Below are positions 34,577 to 43,404 of a stretch of 64,000 nucleotides of DNA, one piece after another. The notes below the pieces were generated by a model, which saw only the letters and a program-made list of their open reading frames with translations, was not told the origin of the DNA and ran no database searches. The DNA comes from Pseudomonadota bacterium. Its GTDB lineage: Bacteria; Pseudomonadota; Gammaproteobacteria; Steroidobacterales; Steroidobacteraceae. A program made the position numbers and the translations under genes. Numbering within the stretch: position 1 is the stretch's first letter; each line of letters opens with the position of its first letter. Location of the stretch: assembly GCA_021805275.1 (NCBI GenBank), contig JAJZFQ010000043.1, forward strand, positions 1 to 64,000, in the 5' to 3' direction.

Positions 34577-37162
34577 TCAGGACTTCGGACGCTCGTTCTG
34601 CGGATCGTACAGCGCGCGCTGGCCCACGGCCTCGACGCGCAGCCGATACCGCTCGCCGAAGTATTCCATCGCCAGCATCCGTCCCTCCTGCGCATAGCGC
34701 TCCGGCAGATAGCCGAGGGCGAGGTTCTTCCCGACCGACGGTCCATACGCAATGCTGGTGGTGATGGAGCGCCGGCCGAGCTCGTCGATGAGCACTTCGC
34801 CTGACTCCGGATCCAGGATGGGCCACTGGCCGACCGGATAGCGCGCCACACCCTCACGGTCTACGTTCTCGACCATGCTCAGGGTACACAGGTACGCCGT
34901 CTGGCGCGGCCGTTCGCGCTGGGCCATATAGGCCGCTTTGCCGTGGAAGTCGTCCGGCTTGATCTTCGCGCGCGACAGCCCGGCCTCGTACAGATTGTAT
35001 TCGGTAAGCAAATCCGCGTTCTGCAATCGCAGGCTCTTTTCCATGCGTCGCGTGTTCGCGTAGGTCTCGATACCGACCGGCATGACACCCTGCTCGTACA
35101 GCATGTCCCACAGCGCCAGACCGTAGCTCGGCGAGACGTACAGCTCCCAGCCCTGCTCCCCGACGTAGGAGATGCGGAATGCCCAGACCGGCAGACCGCG
35201 CACCCGGATCAGCCGAGCCGTGGCGAAGGGGAAGTTCTCGTGGGAGAGGCCCTCGGGCTCATCAGCGAGCGCCTGCAGAGCGCGCCGGGCGTTCGGTCCC
35301 CACAGACCGAGCGTTACGATGTCGTCGGTACGATCGTGAATGTCCGCACGGAACTTGCGCGCCGCGCGGATCCGCTTCATCCACATCAGATCGCGCGGGC
35401 CGGTGCCGCCGCCGCACACCACGCGATACTGCGATGCATCAAGGCGGATGATCGTAAGGTCCGCACGTACCCCGCCGACCTCGTCAAGGAAGTGGGTATA
35501 GATGCCCCGCCCCGGCGCCGTGGAACCGCCCACCTTGGCGACCGAGAGGTATTCGAGCAGCGCCTCGGCATCGGCGCCGTTTACATCGTAGATGGCGAAA
35601 TGGGACAGGTTGACCATGCCGACGTTCTCGCTCATCGCAAGCTGCTCGGCGTTGGAGACGGGCCAGAAATGTCGCGCGTCCCACTCATTGCGCCGCTGCG
35701 GCACCTGCGCGGCGTACTTTTCCAGCAGGTGCTCGTTGGCCTTGTAACCGTGCGCGCGCTCCCATCCTGCCGCTTCCATAAAGTAGCCGCCAAGCTCCTT
35801 CTCGCGCGGCCAGAACGGACCGCGACGCAGATCACGCCCGGTCAGGTAGGGCTCACGCGGATGGACCGGCGGGTTGTAGACCTTCTTGGCAGTTTCGCTG
35901 CAGCGGCCGAGCACGTACGCCGGCGTCTTCTGCATCGGGTAGAAGCGGGCGATATCGATGCTAAAGGAATCCCAGTCAGTGCGTCCCTTCACCAGCCAGT
36001 CGGCGAACACCTTGCCGATCCCCGGAGCATCCTTAACCCAGACCGCCTCGGCGAACCACAGCCCGCCGACCTCCGGAGACTCTCCGATCAGCGGCATGCC
36101 GTCGACCGTGATCGACATCAATCCATTGAAGGAGCGCTTCGCATCCCAGCCCAGCTCTCCGAGCAGCGGCACGATCTCAGTGGCCCGCTCGTAGCCGCGC
36201 ATCACCTGCTCGATGTCCATATCGCGCATCGACGGCGAAAGCCGCGCCTCACCGGGCTCGGCAATCTCGCGCGGATGCACCATGCGCGGATTATCCTGCT
36301 CGTAGTAGCCCCACTCGATCTGACCGCCCTCCGAGGTGGTCGGGTCTCCCGTGTCGCGCAGATAGGCTGAATTGCCCTGATCACGCAGCAGCGGATAACC
36401 GATCTCCTTGCCCGTGCCGGCGAACTCGGTGTACGGCCCGAAGAACAGTAGCGGATGCTCGAACGGCATGAGCGGCAGCGGCGAGCCGCTGCGGCCCGCC
36501 AGCAGCGGTCCCCAGATGCCGGTGCTGAGGATGACGATTGGCGTCTTGATGTAGCCCTTGCGGGTCTCGACACCGCAGACGCGTCCGTCGTGAATATCGA
36601 TCGCGAGCGCCGGTGTGTTCGCGAACGTCTGCAGCCGTCCCGTCGCCACGGCACGCTCGAGCAGGACCCCCGCGACGCGCTGCGAGCGCGGCACGACCAG
36701 GCCGGCGTCCGGATCCCACAGCGCACCCTGAATCGCCTGCTCCTCGAGCAACGGGAACAGCGACTTCGCCTTCGCAGCTGAAATGATCTCCGCGCGCGTT
36801 CCGTATGCCTTGCCGGAGCCCACCTTGCGCTGCAGTTCCTGCATGCGCTCATCGTCACCGACCCGCGCCACTTCCAGGCCGCCGATCCGGCAATAGTGTC
36901 CCAGGCGGTCGTAGAATTCGCGGCTGTAAAGGGTGGTCAGACACGACATCTTGTCGTGGCTGGTCATGTAGCAGAAATCGGAGGCGTGCGAGGTGGAACC
37001 GATGTCGGTGGGAATCGCCGATTTGTCGAGACCTACGATGTTGTCCCAGCCGAGCTCGAGCAGATGGTGCACCACCGAGGCGCCAACGATGCCGCCCTGC
37101 CCGATGATCACCGCACCCGCTTCTGTGGGAAAACGCCGCTCGCCTGGACCCTGAGTGGTCAT
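34577..37162 (-). CDS. Dimethylglycine oxidase-like FAD + GcvT fusion protein
   Basis: 861 residues from ATG 37162 (the frame is open to 37387 but that part is low-complexity Arg/Gly). The N-terminal DAO-type flavin domain has IIGQGGIVGASVVHHLLELG and the probable covalent-flavin histidine H59 in IGSTSHASDF, the same context as Arthrobacter dimethylglycine oxidase. The central region includes SFNGLMSITVDGMPLIGESP. The C-terminal folate domains (about 450-850) include GMVNLSHFAIYDVNGADA and VGEQGWELYVSPSYG. Expected reaction: oxidative removal of an N-methyl group from a tertiary or secondary amine, with the one-carbon unit passed to THF. It converges on soxBDAG and may supply its sarcosine. 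Confidence 0.87.
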   Translation of the reverse strand: MTTQGPGERRFPTEAGAVIIGQGGIVGASVVHHLLELGWDNIVGLDKSAIPTDIGSTSHASDFCYMTSHDKMSCLTTLYSREFYDRLGHYCRIGGLEVARVGDDERMQELQRKVGSGKAYGTRAEIISAAKAKSLFPLLEEQAIQGALWDPDAGLVVPRSQRVAGVLLERAVATGRLQTFANTPALAIDIHDGRVCGVETRKGYIKTPIVILSTGIWGPLLAGRSGSPLPLMPFEHPLLFFGPYTEFAGTGKEIGYPLLRDQGNSAYLRDTGDPTTSEGGQIEWGYYEQDNPRMVHPREIAEPGEARLSPSMRDMDIEQVMRGYERATEIVPLLGELGWDAKRSFNGLMSITVDGMPLIGESPEVGGLWFAEAVWVKDAPGIGKVFADWLVKGRTDWDSFSIDIARFYPMQKTPAYVLGRCSETAKKVYNPPVHPREPYLTGRDLRRGPFWPREKELGGYFMEAAGWERAHGYKANEHLLEKYAAQVPQRRNEWDARHFWPVSNAEQLAMSENVGMVNLSHFAIYDVNGADAEALLEYLSVAKVGGSTAPGRGIYTHFLDEVGGVRADLTIIRLDASQYRVVCGGGTGPRDLMWMKRIRAARKFRADIHDRTDDIVTLGLWGPNARRALQALADEPEGLSHENFPFATARLIRVRGLPVWAFRISYVGEQGWELYVSPSYGLALWDMLYEQGVMPVGIETYANTRRMEKSLRLQNADLLTEYNLYEAGLSRAKIKPDDFHGKAAYMAQRERPRQTAYLCTLSMVENVDREGVARYPVGQWPILDPESGEVLIDELGRRSITTSIAYGPSVGKNLALGYLPERYAQEGRMLAMEYFGERYRLRVEAVGQRALYDPQNERPKS

Positions 37163-37494
37163 AGTGGAATACCGTGCCGAAAACGCGCTGCGGGTACTAT
37201 GACCGCCGCCCTGCGTGACGGCTCGTCGATTTTCGCCATCCGCTTGTCCGGATGCGTCAGTGTCCAGATTACGCCCCCGCCCGGCGCCACGCCGTCCGCG
37301 ACACGCCCTGCGGGGCCTGACCGGCAGACCGCAGCCCCCCCGGGGTCGTCCGTCTGGCGAATCCGACCCATGGGCACATCGGGCCACCCGTGGACGCGAC
37401 CCTCACGCGCCATGGGCCGCCCGAGCTAGAGGTCCTCGCCCGGATGCATCCGTGCCGGGAAGCCCGCAACCCGCACTGATCGCCGCCCTCCGTC
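37163..37494. other. Intergenic spacer, no gene seen
   Basis: 332 bp of GC-rich sequence between two minus-strand genes. Open frames on both strands here are low-complexity Arg/Pro/Gly and not credible. It presumably holds the promoter of the DMGO-like gene. Confidence 0.45.
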
Positions 37495-39000
37495 CTATTG
37501 GCCAGGTCCCAGATGGATCCACGCAGATTTGGTCTGCGTGTAGGACAGCAGGCTCTCGAGACACTTGTCCCGGCCGTGGCCGGACTGCTTGTAGCCGCCG
37601 AACGGCTGTGTCATATCGCCGTGGTCAAAGCAATTCACCCAGATCACGCCCGCCTCCAGATCGCGGACCGCGGCATGTGCGCTGCGCAGATCGCGTGTCC
37701 ACACCGAAGCGGCGAGGCCATAGACCGAGTCATTGGCCACGCGCAGCGCATCCTGCAATCCATCGACTTCGATGGCCGCCGCGACAGGCCCGAAAATCTC
37801 TTCCCTTGCGATCGTCATCCGGTTCTCCACGCGAGAGAACAACGTCGGATTGACGTAGCTGCCCGCGAGCGCGGGCACGTCCCCACCAAACTCAACCCGT
37901 GCACCTTCCGCTCTGCCCTTCTCGACGTACGACACCACGCGCGCCCGGTGACTTGCGGTCACGAGCGGTCCTAGATTGGTCTGCGGATCGAGCGGATCGC
38001 CGGGCCGATACGCATTACGGCCAAGCTCGACGAATCGCTCCACGAAGGCCGCTGCGATCGGCTTGTCAACGAGCAACCTCGAGCCGGCGTTGCACACCTC
38101 TCCCATGTTGCCGAAAATGCCGTTGACGGCGTAATTGACGGCGCGATCGAGATCCTCCAGATCCGCGAGGAAGATCTGCGGCGACTTGCCGCCGCACTCC
38201 AGACTGACCCGCTTCATATTCGACTGACCGGCGTACACCAGCATGAGCTTGCCGATCTCCGTCGACCCGGTAAAGGCGATCTTGTTGACGTCGCCGTGCA
38301 GCGCAAGGGCTGCTCCGGCCGCCTCGCCCATTCCGTTGACGACGTTGAATACCCCCGGCGGACCGCCGGCCTCAACGAACAGCTCGGCCATGACTAGCGC
38401 CGAAAGAGGCGATTGTTCGGCCGGTTTCAATACGACGGAATTCCCGGCGGCCAGCGCAGGAGCGACTTTCCACGCTGCCATCAGCAACGGGTAATTCCAG
38501 GGCACGATGCATCCAACGACGCCCAACGGTTCGCGCAGAATATAGTGAAACGCCTCAGCCGCCGTCGCGGTGACTGTGCCCTCGATCTTGTCGCACAACT
38601 CGGCGAAGTAGGTGAACGTCTGGACCGCCTGGGGCACATCGATCGAGAGCATGTCGCGGATAGGCTTGCCCATGCACAGCGTGTCCAGCAACGCGAAGCG
38701 CTCGGCATTCTTGCCGATGAGTTGTGCGTAACGCGACAGCACGACGAGCCGATCGCGCGGCGCCATGCGCCGCCAGACTCCACTCGCAAATGCTCGCCGC
38801 CCCGACGCCACCGCGCGGTCGATGTCGGCGGCCGTGCCGGCAGCCACCTCGCACAGCGGCGTCAACGTCGCCGGGTTTGTCACCGTGAAGCGGCCCTTAG
38901 CGAGTCCGTCGACGTGCTCACCGTCGATGAAATTCCCCGTCGCGTAGCGCAAGGCCTTGGCGCGCGCGTGCCACTCGCTGGTGCTCAACTCAATGGTCAT
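37495..39000 (-). CDS. Aldehyde dehydrogenase (PuuC/BetB-like)
   Basis: 501 residues. NAD-dependent ALDH hallmarks: VPWNYPLLMAAWKVAPALAA, FTGSTEIGKLMLV, catalytic Glu in SLECGGKSPQI near residue 264 and catalytic Cys in MGEVCNAGSRLLV near residue 297. The C-terminus has QPFGGYKQSGHGRDKCLESL. The WRRMAPRDRLVVL segment resembles gamma-glutamyl-aminobutyraldehyde dehydrogenases; betaine aldehyde is an alternative substrate. GGAGAGATCTC precedes the ATG. It is divergent from a LysR gene that probably controls it. Confidence 0.88.
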   Translation of the reverse strand: MTIELSTSEWHARAKALRYATGNFIDGEHVDGLAKGRFTVTNPATLTPLCEVAAGTAADIDRAVASGRRAFASGVWRRMAPRDRLVVLSRYAQLIGKNAERFALLDTLCMGKPIRDMLSIDVPQAVQTFTYFAELCDKIEGTVTATAAEAFHYILREPLGVVGCIVPWNYPLLMAAWKVAPALAAGNSVVLKPAEQSPLSALVMAELFVEAGGPPGVFNVVNGMGEAAGAALALHGDVNKIAFTGSTEIGKLMLVYAGQSNMKRVSLECGGKSPQIFLADLEDLDRAVNYAVNGIFGNMGEVCNAGSRLLVDKPIAAAFVERFVELGRNAYRPGDPLDPQTNLGPLVTASHRARVVSYVEKGRAEGARVEFGGDVPALAGSYVNPTLFSRVENRMTIAREEIFGPVAAAIEVDGLQDALRVANDSVYGLAASVWTRDLRSAHAAVRDLEAGVIWVNCFDHGDMTQPFGGYKQSGHGRDKCLESLLSYTQTKSAWIHLGPGQ

Positions 39001-39366
39001 GAGATCTCTCCGCGTGGTCGACCGCCGCCGCAGATCGGGGCGGGCGATCGAGGGTCGAATCTAAGCCTGGCCGGCCGCATGAGCTTACAGGGACGGGCCT
39101 GGGTTTGGAATCCGCGCGAGGCGTAGACGCCGGTAAAATAGCGCCGATTGACGCCTCCCGCCGCCGCCGGCATCCTTGCACCAGCGACGGACGCGGTGTG
39201 GCGCAACGCGGGCGGCCCCTGCCATCCCGTCATCGGTGGTCTTGTGTTTCGCTGGACGCACCTTGCCAGCAAATCAGAGGCCCCGCCAAGAGGTGCCCGG
39301 GTGAGTGGCTGCGCCGGTCTGACCGGTGCAGCCCTTACCCCGCAACACTGCCCGCGAGGAGGATCT
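39001..39366. other. Divergent intergenic region (ALDH / LysR)
   Basis: 366 bp with no convincing gene. A GGTAAAATAG stretch near 39134-39143 could be part of a promoter. The LysR-type protein encoded next door would be expected to bind here, but I saw no strong dyad. Confidence 0.4.
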
Positions 39367-40272
39367 TTGTCCGACAAGATTGACCTTCGCAAGTTACCGC
39401 CGCTGAACGCGCTGAAGGGATTCGAGGCAACCGCACGGCGCAAGAGCGTTCGAGACGCGGCCGATGAGTTGTGCCTGACCCACCCCGCCATCAGCTACCA
39501 GATCCAGCTGCTCGAGGAGGATTTCGGCATTCCGCTCTTTACCCGCGAAGGCCGCAGCATCGCGCCGACGCCTGAGGGACGCATCTTCTACGGCTATGCG
39601 CGCAAGGCGCTCGAGCTGCTGATCGAAGGTGCGGAAACGATTCGCAGCGCACGCCGTGAGCGCCCACTGCGCGTGCAAACATACGTCACCGCATCGCTGC
39701 GCTGGCTCGCACCGCGTATCACGGCGTTCTCGGCCGCCCATCCTGACATCAAGATGCTGCTCTCGACATGCGCTGCGGACTGGGAGTTCGACGCGTCCCT
39801 TGCCGATGTCGGTCTGGTGTATCGCGAGAGCGCTCCCCAGCCCGAGTACTGTTGGGTCCCCCTTTTCGAATACCGGTTGTTCCCTGTGTGCAGTCCGAGG
39901 CTGCGCGCCACGCTCGGCGAGCAGGCCGAGCCCCACGACCTGCTCAAGCTGCCGCTGGTCACCATTTACTCCGAGAGCCGCCAGTGGGACCTGTGGTTCG
40001 AGGCGGCCGGCGTACCGTACAAGCCTAATTCGCAGATTGTCGTCGACACGCTGGCGCTCGCACTTGAATTCGCGCTCGAGGGCCACGGCGTCGCGCTTGT
40101 CAACGGTCCTTTTGTCGACGCCGAACTCGAGACGGGACGGCTGGTGCGTCCGGTTTCTCACACCGCGCAATGTCCTGGAAGTTGGGGGCTCATCTGCCGC
40201 CGAGAAGTGCGCGATCAGCCGCGCGTTGCCGCATTCATCGATTTCCTCGCCGCACAGCAGCCACCGAGCTGA
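39367..40272 (+). CDS. LysR-family regulator (GcvA-like)
   Basis: 301 residues from TTG 39367, chosen because GAGGAGGA lies just upstream and the product then starts directly at DKIDLRKLPPLNALKGFEA, the typical GcvA-type N-terminus. The frame opens earlier (39148) but that part is not conserved in style. The HTH is at about residues 20-65 (SVRDAADELCLTHPAISYQI, REGRSIAPTPEG). An effector-binding domain follows, with LSTCAADWEFDASLADVGLV. It probably activates the divergent aldehyde dehydrogenase. Confidence 0.88.
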   Translation: MSDKIDLRKLPPLNALKGFEATARRKSVRDAADELCLTHPAISYQIQLLEEDFGIPLFTREGRSIAPTPEGRIFYGYARKALELLIEGAETIRSARRERPLRVQTYVTASLRWLAPRITAFSAAHPDIKMLLSTCAADWEFDASLADVGLVYRESAPQPEYCWVPLFEYRLFPVCSPRLRATLGEQAEPHDLLKLPLVTIYSESRQWDLWFEAAGVPYKPNSQIVVDTLALALEFALEGHGVALVNGPFVDAELETGRLVRPVSHTAQCPGSWGLICRREVRDQPRVAAFIDFLAAQQPPS

Positions 40273-40285
40273 CTGTCCGGACAGC

Positions 40286-41266
40286 TCAGCCGGCCGCGCC
40301 CGCGGGGCCCCGCGGCACGACCTCATAGCCGGGTTCCTTCGGACTCTCATCGACGATTTTTGCCGGAAATCCGCTACCGAGAACCTGCACCGCGCAGGCT
40401 TCTTCGAGCCGTCGGATGATGTTGTCCGACAGCTCGCGCGGCCCGTAGCGATCAGCCCCGTCCTTGAAGATTCCAAGGATCAGCGGCGAGAGCTCGAGCG
40501 GCACGCGATGCTCACGGGCAATCTGATCGAACAATCCGACGTCCTTGATCACCAGATCCATGGTGAAGCTGATGTCGCGGCTGCCGTTGAGAATCACCTG
40601 AGATTCCGTCTCGTGGACGAATGAATTGCCCGACGAAATCCGAATCGCCTCATAGACGGTGTTCATGTCCATGCCGACGACCTTCATGGTCGTCAGCGCC
40701 TCGGTGAGGGCCACCAGATGCGCCGTGGCCAGATAATTGGTCATGACCTTTAGCACCGACGCCGAGCCCAGCGGGCCGGTATGCAGGATCCGGGTTCCGA
40801 GGATCTTCAGCAGCGGCAGCACCCGCTCGAACGCGGCACGCGAGCCACCGGCGAAGATTGAAATATTGCCGGTCGCCGCGCGATGGCAACCTCCCGATAC
40901 TGGGCAATCCATCGCCAGCGCTCCCTTGGCCTCGACCAGGGAGGCGAGTCGGCGCACCTCGGTCTCATCGGTCGTAGACATCTCGAGCCAGATCTTCTCG
41001 GGCGCGAGCGCGGCGAGAATTCCGTCCTGGGCTTCCATCACCGCCGCGCTCGCGGCGGGTGACGGCAGACACGTGATGATGATGTCCGACCGTTCGGTCA
41101 GCGCCTTCGGCGAGGCGGCCTGCTTGGCGCCGCCGGCGACGAATTCCGCGACGATCCGCTCGTTCAGATCGCGCACCGTGAGATCCATCCCGCTGCGCAG
41201 CAGGTTTCCGGCCAGACTCGAACCGACGTTGCCGAGACCGATGAAGCCGATGCGAGAGCTGATCAC
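40286..41266 (-). CDS. NAD(P)-dependent beta-hydroxyacid dehydrogenase (3-HIBADH family)
   Basis: 326 residues from GTG 41266, selected because GGAGG lies 7 bases upstream and the protein then opens at the NAD motif SRIGFIGLGNVGSSLAGNLL. The substrate motif DCPVSGGCHRAATGNISIFAGG lies near residue 120, and the catalytic lysine is probably in SVLKVMTNYLATAHLV near residue 172. The family covers 3-hydroxyisobutyrate, tartronate-semialdehyde and gamma-hydroxybutyrate reduction or oxidation. It is divergent from an aldehyde dehydrogenase, so a hydroxyacid/semialdehyde pair may process the carbon skeleton left after demethylation (inference). Confidence 0.87.
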   Translation of the reverse strand: MISSRIGFIGLGNVGSSLAGNLLRSGMDLTVRDLNERIVAEFVAGGAKQAASPKALTERSDIIITCLPSPAASAAVMEAQDGILAALAPEKIWLEMSTTDETEVRRLASLVEAKGALAMDCPVSGGCHRAATGNISIFAGGSRAAFERVLPLLKILGTRILHTGPLGSASVLKVMTNYLATAHLVALTEALTTMKVVGMDMNTVYEAIRISSGNSFVHETESQVILNGSRDISFTMDLVIKDVGLFDQIAREHRVPLELSPLILGIFKDGADRYGPRELSDNIIRRLEEACAVQVLGSGFPAKIVDESPKEPGYEVVPRGPAGAAG

Positions 41267-41636
41267 GTATGAACCTCCAGAAGCCGGGGCGGCGAGCTTA
41301 CCGCACAGATTCTGCCCCCGGGGAGCGCATGGCACAGTCCCGGACCACAGGGTGGGCAGGCTACCGCTCCGAAATTTTCCGCGGCAAGTCAAATTTTTTC
41401 GTCCATTTGACAAAGCCGCTATCGGCCGCCGGGGCGGCGCGCAAAGCGGCTTCCCGGGCCTTCATTCCCGGCGCCCGCTGCGATACGCTGCTCTCCGGGC
41501 AGTGCGAATACAGTGGCACACGGGACACCGTCGGTGCCCAGCCGTGCAGGCCGAAATCCGCCTCGCCCGCGAGCCCGTACGCGATACGGCAGGCGCCCAG
41601 CCAGGCATTCAGTTACGACAGACTCGGAGTGACAGC
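41267..41636. other. Divergent intergenic region with operator-like elements
   Basis: 370 bp between the 3-HIBADH-like gene and the aldehyde dehydrogenase at 41637. No gene seen. It contains the AT-rich inverted repeat described at 41388-41411 and, 7 bases before it, AAATTTTCCG (41372-41381), which recurs at 43233-43242 upstream of MttB copy 5. Confidence 0.5.
41388..41411. promoter_or_regulatory. Operator-like inverted repeat, shared with 46294-46318
   Basis: GTCAAAT (41388-41394) and ATTTGAC (41405-41411) are perfect 7-bp arms around 10 bases. The 18 bases from 41391 (AAATTTTTTCGTCCATTT) match 16 of 18 with AAATTTTTGCGTCAATTT at 46297, which lies in the promoter of the XRE-cupin regulator. 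This suggests one regulator binds both. Confidence 0.55.
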
Positions 41637-43070
41637 GTGAAATCCCTGCAGCACTACATCGATGGCCGCTTCATCGCCCCGGCGCAGGAAGTCGACCGAT
41701 TTGCCGTCATCGATCCGGCGACCGAACAGCAGGTTGCCCAGATTCTGATGGGTGGAACGGAAGATGCAAACCGGGCCGTCGCCGCCGCCCTTCGGGCATT
41801 TCCCGCCTGGGCGGTCACGCCACTGACGATGCGTCTCGAGCTCATGGAGCGATTGCTCGCAGTCTACGAGCGCCGCTTCGAGGAGATGGCCGGGGCCATC
41901 ACGACTGAGATGGGCGCGCCGCGCGATCTGGCCTCCCGCGCACAGGCAGCGGCCGGCACAGGGCACATCCAAGAGACGATCGCCGCCGCACGCGCGCTCG
42001 ACTGGGAGGTCAGACTGCGGGGCCGCGCGGCGGTCATGCGCGAACCGGTCGGGGTATGCGGCCTGATCACCCCATGGAACTGGCCGATGAACCAGGTTTG
42101 CGCAAAGGTGGCACCCGCGCTCGCCGCCGGCTGCACCGTGGTACTCAAGCCGAGTGAGCAAGCCCCTCTTTCGGCACAGCTATTCGCAGAATTCATCCAC
42201 GAGGCTGGCTTTCCGACGGGCGCGTTCAACATGGTTCACGGTACCGGGCCGGTCGTAGGTCACGCGCTCGCGGTGCATCCGGACGTCGACCTGATGTCCT
42301 TCACCGGCTCGACACGGGCCGGAATCAGTGTCGCCAAGGCGGCCGCCGATACCGTCAAGCGGGTCACGCAGGAGCTCGGCGGCAAGTCGGCCAATATCGT
42401 GTTCGCCGATGCCGATCTTGAGGCTGCGGTGAAACGGGGCGTCGCGCACTGCTTCAGTAACTCCGGGCAGTCGTGCAATGCGCCGACACGCATGCTCGTT
42501 GAAGCGTCCATCTACGACCAGGCCGTCGAGATGGCGGTCGCGGCGGGCGCCGCGCTCGAGGTCGGAGATCCCACCAAGCCGGGCAAGCATCTCGGCCCAG
42601 TGGCCTCGCGCATGCAATTCGACAAGATCCAGCGCTGCATCGGCCAGGGCATTGCCGAAGGAGCGCGCCTAGCGCTCGGTGGCCTCGGACGCCCGACCGG
42701 ATTCGAGCGCGGCTACTATGTCCGGCCGACGATCTTCGCGGACGTGGTCAATTCGATGAGCGTGGCCCGCGAGGAGATCTTCGGACCGGTGCTGTCGATC
42801 CTGCGCTTCCGAACGGTCGAGGAGGCCGTGGAGATCGCCAACGATACCCCGTATGGACTCGCCGCCTACGTACAAAGCCGCGATCTCGAGAAGGCACGCC
42901 GCGTCGGCCGGCTGCTGCGCGCCGGCAGCATCTACCTAAACGGCTCACCCCAGGATTATGACGCGCCGTTCGGCGGATTCAAGCAATCGGGCAATGGCCG
43001 CGAGGGCGGCACCTACGGTCTGCTGGAGTTCCTCGAGTTCAAGGTACTCAACGGCTATTACGCCACCTGA
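41637..43070 (+). CDS. Aldehyde dehydrogenase family protein
   Basis: 477 residues from GTG 41637, with a GGAG motif 8 bases upstream; the product opens at KSLQHYIDGRFIAP as usual for the family. NAD-binding and active-site motifs: ITPWNWPMNQVCAKVAPALA, FTGSTRAGISV, catalytic Glu in QELGGKSANIV near residue 246 and catalytic Cys in SGQSCNAPTRMLV near residue 280. The substrate is unknown; semialdehydes or aminoaldehydes from betaine breakdown are candidates. It is divergent from the 3-HIBADH-like gene over a shared operator-like region. Confidence 0.87.
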   Translation: MKSLQHYIDGRFIAPAQEVDRFAVIDPATEQQVAQILMGGTEDANRAVAAALRAFPAWAVTPLTMRLELMERLLAVYERRFEEMAGAITTEMGAPRDLASRAQAAAGTGHIQETIAAARALDWEVRLRGRAAVMREPVGVCGLITPWNWPMNQVCAKVAPALAAGCTVVLKPSEQAPLSAQLFAEFIHEAGFPTGAFNMVHGTGPVVGHALAVHPDVDLMSFTGSTRAGISVAKAAADTVKRVTQELGGKSANIVFADADLEAAVKRGVAHCFSNSGQSCNAPTRMLVEASIYDQAVEMAVAAGAALEVGDPTKPGKHLGPVASRMQFDKIQRCIGQGIAEGARLALGGLGRPTGFERGYYVRPTIFADVVNSMSVAREEIFGPVLSILRFRTVEEAVEIANDTPYGLAAYVQSRDLEKARRVGRLLRAGSIYLNGSPQDYDAPFGGFKQSGNGREGGTYGLLEFLEFKVLNGYYAT

Positions 43071-43404
43071 TTGGCACGGGCCGCAGGGTTGCACCAGCGC
43101 GCGCGCCGCCAGGGGCTCGCGCATCTGTCGTGCCCCGGCCTCCGCTCAGCGACCCATTGCGGCTGCCGGTTCCGACACTCGCCCGGCACAATCGCGGCGA
43201 GCCTGCGGCATGCGAGCCATCCGGAAATACCAAAATTTTCCGATCGGTAGAAAATCTCAGCAGCGGATGGCCACTCGCCATGACAGACTCGGTTGCGGGG
43301 GAGCCGTACGAGAGGTGCCCGTCGAAGGGCAATTGCTCGGCGCAAGCCTTCGCTGAGTGCAGAGACATCGGTGCCGACCGCGGCGATTCTCACTGGAGAA
43401 AATC
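43071..43404. other. Intergenic region before MttB copy 5
   Basis: 334 bp without a credible gene. It holds an AT-rich dyad, ATTTTC (43235-43240) and GAAAAT (43250-43255) with CGATCG between, and shares the 10-mer AAATTTTCCG with 41372-41381. It is likely the promoter of the MttB gene. Confidence 0.45.

Noticed and set aside
34943..36370. 475-codon plus-strand open frame opposite the DMGO-like gene
   Set aside because: Shadow of a gene with intact flavin and folate domains; its own translation is low-complexity.
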